Assembly: GCF_030161375.1 (NCBI RefSeq)
Contig: NZ_BSSQ01000015.1
Span: forward strand, 1 to 64,000
DNA length: 64,000 bases
Source of the DNA: Paenibacillus glycanilyticus
Lineage (GTDB): Bacteria > Bacillota > Bacilli > Paenibacillales > Paenibacillaceae
Direction: 5' to 3'
The notes under the pieces were generated by a model, which was given only the letters and a program-made list of their open reading frames with translations, did no database searches and was not told where the DNA came from. The position numbers were made by a program, and so were the translations under genes. Below are positions 26,654-34,795 of the stretch, piece after piece. Positions within the stretch are counted from its first letter, which is position 1. Every line of letters begins with the position of its first letter.

Positions 26654-26796
26654 TTTGTATTCCCCACCGTTTATGAAAGTTATAAACACGATACCTTTAA
26701 TTGTACCATATGAGCATTAATTATAGGCATCGTTTTAAAAATTATAGTACAATCACAACAGGGATTTTATTCCCATAAACGAGAGGAGTTTAATGG

Positions 26797-27945
26797 ATGC
26801 TTCCGTTTTACAAAAAATATTGGCGTACCGCATTCGACATAGCGCTTATTGCTCTTACGGTCTACCTGGTTATGTTCGCCTTCAGCTATTTGTACAAAAT
26901 CGCAACCCCGATCTTTTTCGCTTTTGTGATCTATTTGTTTATCGAGCCTCTCGCCAAACAACTGAACAAAATCGGCATTAAAAAATCAATTGCGTCCGGT
27001 ATTTCAGTCCTTGTGTTCTCGCTCATCATTTTAGGTATTTTTTCTGGACTAGCCTATATCATTACGAGCCAAGGAACAGACTTTATCAAGGTGAAATTGC
27101 CGCAATATCAAGAAATGTTCAAGGAACAGGTACAGGATGACTCGAGTCTGTTCCAGCAGAAGCTTCAAGCGTTGCCTCCGGAATGGGTCGACAAAATTAC
27201 CGAATACGTTAACGGAGCGACGGAATATTTGCCGAAGCTGGCCAACATTATTTTCACCGGCCTCCTTGGATATATTTCTTCCTTCTCTACATTTGTATTC
27301 AATTTCGTCATCGGGATCATCCTGGCGTACTTCCTAAGCATTGAAATTAAGGTTTGGAAAATAACAGCCAACAACAAGACGCCAAACACGTTCAAGAAAG
27401 CCTTCTTCTTCCTGCGCGAGAATGTGTTTAAAGGGATTGGAGCTTACGTAAAAGCCCAGGCCAAAATGATGAGCATCACATTCCTCGTTATTTTCGCCGC
27501 ATTGCTTGTGTTACGGGTAGAAAATGCATTCGCGATCTCGCTCACGGCCGGAATATTTGACGTGCTTCCACTGCTTGGCGTAAGCACGTTGTTTATCCCT
27601 TGGATCATCTATTTGTTCCTTGTTGGTCAAACGTCGCTTGCTGTCTGGCTGTCTGTCCTACTGGTCGTCGTAGTTGTGACGCGTCATATCGTCGAGCCCA
27701 AAATCACGGGCGACACGCTTGGCGTATCCGCCTTTACGATGCTGAGTTGCATGATTATCTCCCTGCACTTGTTTGGAGTAGCCGGCGTAATCCTGTCGCC
27801 AATCATCATCATTCTGATCAAAGCGCTGTATGAGCAAGGCTTCTTCCATCGCTGGATCCGTACGCCGCATGGCGAGTTTGACGTAAACCCGTTTCCGGCC
27901 GCCGCCGAGGAATCCGACCACAATCAACCGTCAACGGGCGTATAA
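26797..27945 (+). CDS. AI-2E family membrane transporter
   Basis: This 382-residue protein has about eight membrane helices and a large amphipathic domain (FIKVKLPQYQEMFKEQVQ to PKLANIIF) in the usual place for the AI-2E/PerM family. The C-terminal half contains GIFDVLPLLGVSTLFIPW and RHIVEPKITGDTLGVSAFTML, the family signature. Members include sodium-proton antiporters and putative signal exporters, so the substrate is open. GAGGAG precedes the start. Its end overlaps by 15 bases with the end of the converging penicillin-binding protein gene. Confidence 0.88.
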   Translation: MLPFYKKYWRTAFDIALIALTVYLVMFAFSYLYKIATPIFFAFVIYLFIEPLAKQLNKIGIKKSIASGISVLVFSLIILGIFSGLAYIITSQGTDFIKVKLPQYQEMFKEQVQDDSSLFQQKLQALPPEWVDKITEYVNGATEYLPKLANIIFTGLLGYISSFSTFVFNFVIGIILAYFLSIEIKVWKITANNKTPNTFKKAFFFLRENVFKGIGAYVKAQAKMMSITFLVIFAALLVLRVENAFAISLTAGIFDVLPLLGVSTLFIPWIIYLFLVGQTSLAVWLSVLLVVVVVTRHIVEPKITGDTLGVSAFTMLSCMIISLHLFGVAGVILSPIIIILIKALYEQGFFHRWIRTPHGEFDVNPFPAAAEESDHNQPSTGV

Positions 27946-29751
27946 GGCGAGAATATCCATCACGCCGCGAAACAGCTCCGTCGCTTGGTTGCCGCTTCCC
28001 GGCGGTCGATTCTCCGCCAGTACGGCAACTGCATAGCGAGGCTTCTTAGCCGGACCGTATCCCGTGAACCATTGGTTCACGCGAGGCGCTCCGGCCTTTG
28101 TTATTTCGGCGGTGCCGGATTTGCCGGCTACCGCCCAATGCCCATGGCGGATCGACCGACCCGTTCCGTGGTCGACGACCGCCTCCATGCCGCGAAGCAG
28201 CTTGCGCGCGGTGGCCGGACGAATCCGGCCTCCATCCGCTGGAGCGCTCTTCGCGGGCAGCGACACCATCCGCTGGCCGTTGGCATAGCGGATCTCGCGG
28301 ACGAGGCGCGGCTCCATTACGCGCCCATGGTTCAGCAGCGTAACTACCAGATTCGCCGCCTGCAGCGGCGTCATCAATACATCGCGCTGCCCAATGGCGG
28401 ATTGGGCCATGACTCCCCCATCCGTCTTAATACTTGCCAACGCCGGGAATAATCGCCCGGCTTCCTCCTCTCCAAGCAGCCGGAGCGGATGATGGAACGG
28501 CCCAAAGGACCGTTCCGAATGCCAGCCGGCCGGCTTGCCAATTCCGAGAGCGGTTGCCGTACGTTGCAGCTGTTCTGCGCTTAACCGCTCGGCAATCGTT
28601 GCGAATACAATATTGCAAGATTGAGCTAGCCCTTCCTGCAGCGTCAGGTTGCCATGTCCGCCTTCCTTCCAGCAGGACAAACCGTATTTGCCGTATTCCC
28701 CGTTACAGGTGAACCGTTCCTTCTCATTGGTGACTCCCGCCTCCAGCGCAGCCGCTTCCGTCACCAGCTTAAAGATAGAACCCGGAACCGCAGCCTGTAT
28801 CGCATGATTGGCCCATTCCTTCTCGTTATCGAGCTGCAGCGGCTTCATTTGCGGCCTGGAGATCATCGCCAGAATATCTCCGTTATGGGCATCCAAGACA
28901 ACAACCGCTCCTTCCTGAAGCGGCTTGCTGTCGACGTAAGCTTCAATCTTGTTTTGAAGCTCCAAATCAAGCGTTGTCTGAACCTGCAACGGATAATAGG
29001 GATTACCCGGTCCCGTCACCCGGTAATTCAAACCTAGCAGAGGCCTTTCTTGTCCGTCCGTGAAATAGGAAACCGAGGTGGCCCCGGCGCCGTGCAGCAG
29101 ATCATCCAACGATTTTTCAAGCCCGGAGCCCCCAATCAGCTCATCTTTCTTCCGTTTGCCCGACTCCAATTCCTTCGCATAAGCAAGCTCCAAATGCTCC
29201 GGATGTTGACTGATATACCCAACCGCCTGCTTGGCGGCAAATGCCGTTAAATAACGGTTCCGGTAAGGCAATGCCCGGACGCCGTTCAAATGGAGTTTGG
29301 TCAGTTCCCCAAGTTGCCGCTCAGATAATCGATAGGGGAGCTTGTCCTTCCCTTTATGCCAAAAGGACGGCTCGCGCAGCTCTCCCCACCAGCCGATCAG
29401 CTGCTCTTCGGTTACACTCAACAGCTTGGCTAGCTGCCTTACGGCTTGATGCCAATCCCTCTCCTTCTCGGCATCTTCGTAATTCTTGTTCACAGGGAAA
29501 AGAGCAAGCGTATAATAGGTCTCTCCCGTGATCGGATTATTGTACCGGTCTACAAAATCCCCCCTGCCCGAATCAAGCACGAGATTCCGCTCGCGTTGCA
29601 TAACCGACATCCGCTTCCAGTTGCTTCGGCTCATAGCAGCGGTATTCTTATGTCCATAACCGGGCGTCAACTGCAGCCAAGCCAATCTCGCGATAACGCC
29701 GGTCATTAATAATAGAAATAATAAGCCCATAACAACAATTCGTCTCTTCAT
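27931..29751 (-). CDS. Class B penicillin-binding protein (D,D-transpeptidase)
   Basis: The start at 29751 follows GGAGG; 606 residues. A short cytoplasmic end and one membrane helix (VVMGLLFLLLMTGVIARLAWL) precede a dimerisation domain and the transpeptidase domain. The three active-site motifs are PGSIFK (S-x-x-K), SCN (S-x-N) and KSGTAE (K-S-G). It cross-links peptidoglycan outside the membrane. Family resemblance is to the PBP2/FtsI group; whether it serves elongation, division or sporulation cannot be told. It is a single gene. Confidence 0.9.
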   Translation of the reverse strand: MKRRIVVMGLLFLLLMTGVIARLAWLQLTPGYGHKNTAAMSRSNWKRMSVMQRERNLVLDSGRGDFVDRYNNPITGETYYTLALFPVNKNYEDAEKERDWHQAVRQLAKLLSVTEEQLIGWWGELREPSFWHKGKDKLPYRLSERQLGELTKLHLNGVRALPYRNRYLTAFAAKQAVGYISQHPEHLELAYAKELESGKRKKDELIGGSGLEKSLDDLLHGAGATSVSYFTDGQERPLLGLNYRVTGPGNPYYPLQVQTTLDLELQNKIEAYVDSKPLQEGAVVVLDAHNGDILAMISRPQMKPLQLDNEKEWANHAIQAAVPGSIFKLVTEAAALEAGVTNEKERFTCNGEYGKYGLSCWKEGGHGNLTLQEGLAQSCNIVFATIAERLSAEQLQRTATALGIGKPAGWHSERSFGPFHHPLRLLGEEEAGRLFPALASIKTDGGVMAQSAIGQRDVLMTPLQAANLVVTLLNHGRVMEPRLVREIRYANGQRMVSLPAKSAPADGGRIRPATARKLLRGMEAVVDHGTGRSIRHGHWAVAGKSGTAEITKAGAPRVNQWFTGYGPAKKPRYAVAVLAENRPPGSGNQATELFRGVMDILALYAR

Positions 29752-29802
29752 GTAAGGAGCCTCCAATCCTAGCTACATTATCACCTTACTGAAGCACAAA
29801 AA

Positions 29803-29839
29803 AACCGTTCAAACGGATCTTTCGTCCGTTTGAACGGTT
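29803..29839 (-). terminator. Terminator of the chemoreceptor gene
   Basis: AACCGTTCAAACGGA and TCCGTTTGAACGGTT form a perfect stem, followed by a T run on the minus strand. It separates the chemoreceptor gene from the penicillin-binding protein gene. Confidence 0.9.
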
Positions 29840-29850
29840 CGTTAGGATCA

Positions 29851-32007
29851 TTAGTCCATTTTGAAGCGAGACAACGATTCCTTCAGACCGCGAGATACCG
29901 CATCCAGCTTCTCGGACAGATTAACCAATCCGTTGCTGATGCTAAGCTGTTCCGTGCTGAGGGACGCCACTTCTTCCGAAGTTGCGGAGGATTGCTGGGC
30001 AACGGCGCTTACATTGCCCATCGCTTCCGTCAATACGACCTGCGATTGATCCAGCATATTGATGGAGTTCGTAACGGAGTCTAGCTTTTGCACGAATTGT
30101 CCCATCTGATTTTGAACCGTCAGGAAAATTTGATTCGCCTCTTTTACCGAGCCAATCTGCTCCTGGAACAACGGGTATGCATCCGATAACACGGTTACGG
30201 TCTCCTCGATTTGCGTCATAATCGTTGCCGTAATCTGTCCCACCACGTCAATGGATTGACGGGATTGATCCGCAAGTTTCCGGATTTCGTCGGCTACCAC
30301 CATAAACCCTTTGCCGGCTGTACCTGCACGCGCAGCTTCAATCGTAGCGTTCAGAGACAAAATATTCGTCTGCTTCGTCAAGTTATTCAGCACATCCAGA
30401 ATCTTAACAATAGAACCCGTGCTCATCTTCAAGCTGTCTACCTTCTCAACCATCGAACGGGTCATTTCTTCCGTCATCCCCGTCTTCTGAATAAGAAGAT
30501 TCATGTACGCCGTGCCTTGCTGGCTGGCTTTCTCTACTTCGCCTGCTGATTCCACCATATGACCGGTAGCTTCCATAACCGTCTTCATTTGAACATTGAT
30601 ATTGCCCGTCAGGTCGCTGCCTCTTTCCGCCTCAACGGCTAGGCTTGATGCCCCGCTTGCAATCTCTTCCGTCGCGACGGATATTTCTCTTGCCGAAATA
30701 GCGGTTTTCTTCGAAACATCCGTCAATTCACCCGCGGTTGACAACACATCATCTGCCGATTGGGTCGTTTGTTTGGCCAGCGCCGTAATTTGAATCATCA
30801 TCTTGTTAAAGCTGTCGCCAAGCTGACCGATTTCATCCTGGCGTTTCTTCATGTTCGAGCGGACGGTCAGATTGCCGCGCTCTCCTTCGTTCATCAAATT
30901 GCGGATTTGCATGAGCGGCATCGCAATCGTGCGAATCACCAACATACCGATTGCAATCGCGATAAACATCGCAACAAGGGCAATAATCCAAGTCATTTTA
31001 TTAATGACGCCTGCATCTTTGACGAGTTGATCGACCGGAATCGTACCGACAAGTTTCCAATCTACGGTATCAAGCGTCTTGAATACGGACAACACTTCTT
31101 GGCCATCCGACGCTTTCTCCTTCAGAGACCCCTCCGGATCAATGTTCAGCTTCACGATATTGCCTTTGCCGATCAGACTCTCATCTTGAGCCGCAATATA
31201 TTTATTATTGCTGTCTACGAGAGAGATTTTGCTGCCTTCGCCTAGCGAAACATCTTCATATTGCTCGCGGATATCCGCCACGTTCAGTTCTAGCAACAGC
31301 ATGTAAGAAGCAGCGTTGGTTGTCGTATTATTCATCAGTCTGCTAAGTCCGATGGATGCCACTTTGTCCGTTGTGCCAAAGCCCGTCGGTTGCGTCTCAA
31401 TCCAGTTCACGCCGCCTTTGGAGGTTTTGGTTTGTTCGAACCATCCTTCTTTCATCAGTTCAGGGGCTACAGCGATCGATGCCGCTCCGTATGTAATAAT
31501 AGGGAGCTTGTCGTCTAACGGCAATAAATAAGCGCCAATAATCGTCTTGTTGCTCATGACCGCGTTTTGCAAACGGTCGCCCATATCTTTTTCCGCTTCG
31601 AATAGATCAAAGGCTTCGGTGCTGTCCTCAAGCTTAGTCACAAGCGCATGGAATTCCTTATCGAGCAAAATCTGCATCGTCAGGTCCTCATAGGTTTTCA
31701 GAACGATATCTAGGTTGGCCGATGCTTGGACAATCGTCTCAAAGCTGGCGCTCGATACTTTATCTTCAACGATGTTTTTCGCTTTTGAGTAGGCCATTTG
31801 ACCTACAACCAATACGCAGGCAATGATGCTGACGAAGATTATCAGGAATAACTTCGTGCCTACGGACTTGAACGGATTCGAGAAAATGGAAGTGAAGGTT
31901 TGCGTTACTTGCTTCGTTGATTGGGCGGTAACCGCCTGCGCCTTTGATTGCGCTTTCAATTTCTGCGGTTTCTCTTTGCTTTTTTTAGGTTTGTCCGTGT
32001 TTTTCAT
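29851..32007 (-). CDS. Methyl-accepting chemotaxis protein with extracellular Cache domain
   Basis: The start at 32007 gives about 718 residues; a GTG nine bases upstream is an alternative. A lysine-rich cytoplasmic end of 50 residues precedes the first membrane helix (KLFLIIFVSIIACVLVVGQMA). The extracellular part reads as a double Cache domain, the second helix lies near residues 341-362, and a HAMP region (MPLMQIRNLMNEGERGNLTV) follows. The signalling tip is present (LNATIEAARAGTAGKGFMVVA). The ligand is unknown. A sigma-D-like promoter lies upstream, as expected for a motility gene. It is a single-gene unit. Confidence 0.92.
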   Translation of the reverse strand: MKNTDKPKKSKEKPQKLKAQSKAQAVTAQSTKQVTQTFTSIFSNPFKSVGTKLFLIIFVSIIACVLVVGQMAYSKAKNIVEDKVSSASFETIVQASANLDIVLKTYEDLTMQILLDKEFHALVTKLEDSTEAFDLFEAEKDMGDRLQNAVMSNKTIIGAYLLPLDDKLPIITYGAASIAVAPELMKEGWFEQTKTSKGGVNWIETQPTGFGTTDKVASIGLSRLMNNTTTNAASYMLLLELNVADIREQYEDVSLGEGSKISLVDSNNKYIAAQDESLIGKGNIVKLNIDPEGSLKEKASDGQEVLSVFKTLDTVDWKLVGTIPVDQLVKDAGVINKMTWIIALVAMFIAIAIGMLVIRTIAMPLMQIRNLMNEGERGNLTVRSNMKKRQDEIGQLGDSFNKMMIQITALAKQTTQSADDVLSTAGELTDVSKKTAISAREISVATEEIASGASSLAVEAERGSDLTGNINVQMKTVMEATGHMVESAGEVEKASQQGTAYMNLLIQKTGMTEEMTRSMVEKVDSLKMSTGSIVKILDVLNNLTKQTNILSLNATIEAARAGTAGKGFMVVADEIRKLADQSRQSIDVVGQITATIMTQIEETVTVLSDAYPLFQEQIGSVKEANQIFLTVQNQMGQFVQKLDSVTNSINMLDQSQVVLTEAMGNVSAVAQQSSATSEEVASLSTEQLSISNGLVNLSEKLDAVSRGLKESLSRFKMD

Positions 32008-32099
32008 GGAAGGCACCGCCTCTTTATCGTTATGTAATTAGTCACATGGGTCAGTCTAGTTCTATTACCCTATTCTGGTAGGTACAGTCCTATTATTTT

Positions 32100-32127
32100 A
32101 TATCGGTCGGAAATTGTCAATTGATTA
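32100..32127 (-). promoter_or_regulatory. Sigma-D-like promoter of the chemoreceptor gene
   Basis: On the minus strand TAAT (32124-32127), 16 bases, then ACCGATAT (32100-32107) followed by AAAA. The sigma-D consensus is TAAA, about 15 bases, GCCGATAT. The same TAAT-N16-NCCGATATAAA layout occurs upstream of the second chemoreceptor operon at 62055-62082, which supports both. Confidence 0.65.
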
Positions 32128-32164
32128 GTCGATTCTTCAACTATTTTTTCCCAATCAATAAAAA

Positions 32165-32187
32165 AGGAAGGACATCCGTCCTCCCTC
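32165..32187 (-). terminator. Terminator of the alaS-mltG operon
   Basis: AGGGAGGAC and GTCCTTCCT pair on the minus strand, followed by a run of T. It lies seven bases after the mltG stop. Confidence 0.85.
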
Positions 32188-32194
32188 TTAGTCT

Positions 32195-33304
32195 TTATTC
32201 GCCTTGTTTCGCGGCCGTTTCGTTACTGATTTCGATATTTTTCAGATGCTCTTTGTAGGTTTTTGCAAACAAATGCGTCTGCGTACCGTCTTTCTTCGTG
32301 ACATAGTAGAAATAGTCATTCTTCTGCGGATTTAACGCCGCTTCGATTGAAGCAAGGCTTGGGCTTGCGATCGGCCCAGGCGGCAATCCGTCGATTTTGT
32401 ACGTATTGTACGGGCTATCAATCTGCAAATCTTTCTCGAATAAGCGTTCCTTCGGCTTATCAAGAGCGTATTGAACGGTTGCATCGATTTGCAAAGGCAT
32501 TCCCTCTGCAAGACGGTTATAAATCACGCCTGCGACAATTGGCCGTTCTTCATCGGCAACAACCTCGCGCTCGATTAAAGAAGCAATCGTAAGCAGCTGA
32601 TGCAACGTCAACTTCCGCTCGGCGAGAATATCCGTCCAGCCTTCAGGCAACGTGTTCAGCTTCGTATCCAGCTCGGCCATCATCCGCTTCAGAATATCTT
32701 CTTCCGTACTCCCTTTCTTCAATTCATAGGTTTCCGGGAATAAATATCCTTCCAGACGGTGGTGCAACTTATCGTCAGCGGGTATCGATTTGACAGCTTC
32801 CGCGCCTTCCCAGCCCGGAGCAGAATCAACAAGAGCTAGAAACTTGTCACGGTCCACCAGCTTTTCCTCCGACAGCTTGTCAGCAATCTGAAGCACGGTA
32901 TACCCTTCCGGAATGGTGAATCGGATCATTGCTTCCGCAACGGTGTCTCCGCTGTTAAGCTTGGCGATAATCGCGTCGTTCGTCATGCCGGGGTTCAGAT
33001 CGTATACTCCCGCCTGGAATTGCGATCCTTCTTTTTTGGCTTTCAAATAATATTTGAACAAAAAGGAGTTCTTGATAATGCCGTGCTCTTCCAACGTATC
33101 GGACACTTCAAAAGCAGATGCGCCTTTGGCAATCTCTATTCTGACGGGCTCGCCCGCTGCCGTTGGCTTTAAACCGTTCCAGACGTACAAAAAGACACTC
33201 CCTGCTCCAATGATCAGAAGAGCCAGAAGCGATAATACAACCCACATCGCAATTCGGCCTGCGGAAGGCCCTGATTTTGAATGCTGCTGTCTTGATTGCG
33301 CCAA
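32195..33304 (-). CDS. mltG: Endolytic murein transglycosylase MltG
   Basis: MltG cuts nascent glycan strands and is thought to set their length. I choose the TTG at 33304, because AGGAGG lies nine bases upstream, giving 369 residues; an in-frame ATG at 33355 has no good site. One membrane helix (AMWVVLSLLALLIIGAGSVFLYVW) is followed by the YceG domain with FLFPETYELKKGS, LTIASLIEREV (catalytic glutamate), QIDATVQYAL and SPYNTYKIDGLPPGPIASP. It closes the alaS operon, as in other Bacillota (yrrL). Confidence 0.93.
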   Translation of the reverse strand: MAQSRQQHSKSGPSAGRIAMWVVLSLLALLIIGAGSVFLYVWNGLKPTAAGEPVRIEIAKGASAFEVSDTLEEHGIIKNSFLFKYYLKAKKEGSQFQAGVYDLNPGMTNDAIIAKLNSGDTVAEAMIRFTIPEGYTVLQIADKLSEEKLVDRDKFLALVDSAPGWEGAEAVKSIPADDKLHHRLEGYLFPETYELKKGSTEEDILKRMMAELDTKLNTLPEGWTDILAERKLTLHQLLTIASLIEREVVADEERPIVAGVIYNRLAEGMPLQIDATVQYALDKPKERLFEKDLQIDSPYNTYKIDGLPPGPIASPSLASIEAALNPQKNDYFYYVTKKDGTQTHLFAKTYKEHLKNIEISNETAAKQGE

Positions 33305-33384
33305 CCTGAAGTTCCTCCTAAAATGAATTGATCTTTTTTCATCATTTTCATTCAAATTTAGACAAAATTTTCCTTAAAAGACCT

Positions 33385-33417
33385 GAGAAAAAGAGCGGTG
33401 GAAGCCGCTCTTTTCTC
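33385..33417 (-). terminator. Internal terminator between the DUF1292 gene and mltG
   Basis: GAGAAAAGAGCGGC and GCTCTTTTTCTC pair around a small loop on the minus strand with T residues in the 3' arm. It falls inside the operon, so it may lower mltG expression or separate it from the upstream genes. Confidence 0.7.
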
Positions 33418-33430
33418 ACTGCATATGCAA

Positions 33431-33745
33431 TTAAGGCATTTCGTCGTTTGCGAACAGCAGATCATCATAAGCTTCCGCTGCAAGCTCCCACTCATCATCG
33501 TCTTCAATCGTTTCAAGCTGAGGTTCGCCATTATCGGTCAATAGGACGCGGAACAGCTCTACCTCCTGCTCTTTCTTCATGACAGGCGACTGAAGAGCGG
33601 CATAAACGTACGGGCCAAGCTGAAACTCCGCTTTGATCTCGAACTTGTCGAGACTGCCATGCTCGGAGACCAGCTCGATTACATCCCCGAACGCTTCCCG
33701 AAGCCGCTCTTGCGGTACCGGAACAATGCGCTCTTTATCGGACAT
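33431..33745 (-). CDS. DUF1292-like small acidic protein, second copy
   Basis: A 104-residue acidic protein with the pattern of DUF1292: YVYAALQSP, then EVELFRVL, then LETIEDDDEWELAAEAYDDLL. That closing phrase strongly resembles LYTIEDEEEWNMVEETFNTLL in the gene just upstream, so the two are probably old duplicates. The start overlaps the stop of the other copy. Function unknown. The standard Bacillus operon has one such gene (yrzB), so this one is additional. Confidence 0.75.
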   Translation of the reverse strand: MSDKERIVPVPQERLREAFGDVIELVSEHGSLDKFEIKAEFQLGPYVYAALQSPVMKKEQEVELFRVLLTDNGEPQLETIEDDDEWELAAEAYDDLLFANDEMP

Positions 33746-34038
33746 TAATTATCCTCCATCTCGCCGAGAAGCGTGTTGAAGGTTTCTTCAACCATGTTCC
33801 ACTCTTCTTCGTCTTCAATGGTATACAGCTTCAGGTCGTCGCCTTCTTCTTCATAACGGAAAGCGTATACTTCATCTTCCTCGTCATTCTCGCTTGCAAG
33901 AGGAACTACCATCATATATTTCGAATCAGAGCCATCCACTTCAAACTTCATGATGACTTCGAACTCTTCTTCGTTGCCGTCTTCATCCGGAATATAAATA
34001 ATTTCCGGTTCTTCGAACTGCAGGTCATCCTTTGTCAT
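33745..34038 (-). CDS. DUF1292 protein, YrzB-like
   Basis: A 97-residue, very acidic protein (start at 34038 preferred; 34050 is an alternative). EPEIIYIPDEDGNEEEFEVIMKF opens the family domain, followed by YMMVVPL, EVYAFRYEE and the closing IEDEEEWNMVEETFNTLL. Its position between ruvX and mltG is the same as yrzB in Bacillus. Role unknown. It ends where the second copy begins. Confidence 0.88.
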   Translation of the reverse strand: MTKDDLQFEEPEIIYIPDEDGNEEEFEVIMKFEVDGSDSKYMMVVPLASENDEEDEVYAFRYEEEGDDLKLYTIEDEEEWNMVEETFNTLLGEMEDN

Positions 34039-34046
34039 CGCAACCC

Positions 34047-34463
34047 TCACCTTTTCGTTTTAGAATCGAGATAATTTTGCAAAATAAGCGTTGCCGCCAT
34101 TTTGTCTATTACTAGCTTTCGCTTCTTCCGGCTAACATCCGCCTCGAGCAGGGTCCGCTCGGCGGAGACCGTTGTCAGCCGTTCATCCCAAAGGTGAACA
34201 GGCAAGTTTAATGTTTGCTGAAGCTGCTCTGCGAATGCCATACTAATCTCGCCGCGGGGACCAATCGTATTGTTCATGTTCTTCGGAAGTCCCACGACGA
34301 TTTCTGTTACTTCATGCTCTTTCACCAGCTCGGCAATCCGATCCACCTCGCCGCCGTCCCTGCGCTTATGAACCGTTTCCAGTCCCTGCGCGGTCCAGCC
34401 GAACGCATCGCTGACCGCAACTCCGATGTTGCGGTCACCGTAATCCAACCCCATTGTCCTCAT
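34047..34463 (-). CDS. ruvX: Holliday junction resolvase-like protein RuvX (YqgF/YrrK)
   Basis: The 138-residue protein has the RNase H fold of the YqgF family: MGLDYGDRNIGVAVSD (first catalytic aspartate), EIVVGLPKNMNNTIGPRG, and WDERLTTVSAER with D-E-R. In other bacteria it acts in 16S rRNA 5' end maturation and possibly DNA recombination. It lies between ireB and the DUF1292 genes, 15 bases after ireB, with GTAGGAG before the start. Confidence 0.93.
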   Translation of the reverse strand: MRTMGLDYGDRNIGVAVSDAFGWTAQGLETVHKRRDGGEVDRIAELVKEHEVTEIVVGLPKNMNNTIGPRGEISMAFAEQLQQTLNLPVHLWDERLTTVSAERTLLEADVSRKKRKLVIDKMAATLILQNYLDSKTKR

Positions 34464-34478
34464 ATCCGGCTCCTACTC

Positions 34479-34736
34479 TTATTTCTTGTTGTTCAAATAA
34501 AACCGGACAAGCTCTTCAATGAGTTCATCACGTTCTTTTTTGCGAATCAAGCTTCTGGCGTTGTTATGCCGTGGAATGTAGGCGGGATCTCCGGACAGCA
34601 AATACCCAACAATCTGATTGATCGGATTATACTCTTTCTCCAGAAGCGCCTCATGCACCGTAAGCAAAATGTCTTGTGAGGAAGATTCACCTTCCGCCTT
34701 CACATCAAACTTCATCGTGTTGTCCATGGAATTCAT
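34479..34736 (-). CDS. IreB family regulatory phosphoprotein (YrzL)
   Basis: An 85-residue protein; start at 34736 with GAGGTG upstream (34727 is also possible). LLTVHEALLEKEYNPINQIVGYLLSGDPAYIPRHNNAR is the family signature. In Enterococcus, IreB is phosphorylated by a PASTA-domain kinase and influences cephalosporin resistance. The early serine-rich part (AEGESSSQD) could be a phosphorylation site. The gene follows alaS as in Bacillus. Confidence 0.92.
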   Translation of the reverse strand: MNSMDNTMKFDVKAEGESSSQDILLTVHEALLEKEYNPINQIVGYLLSGDPAYIPRHNNARSLIRKKERDELIEELVRFYLNNKK

Positions 34737-34795
34737 CGCCTGCACCTCGCTTTCCAACCGCATTTATTAACTAGTTTATTACATTTACACTGCTA

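Noticed and set aside
27931..27945. Overlap of the 3' ends of the AI-2E transporter and penicillin-binding protein genes
   Set aside because: A 15-base convergent overlap is common in compact genomes and both frames end in normal C-terminal sequence, so no error or special function is implied.
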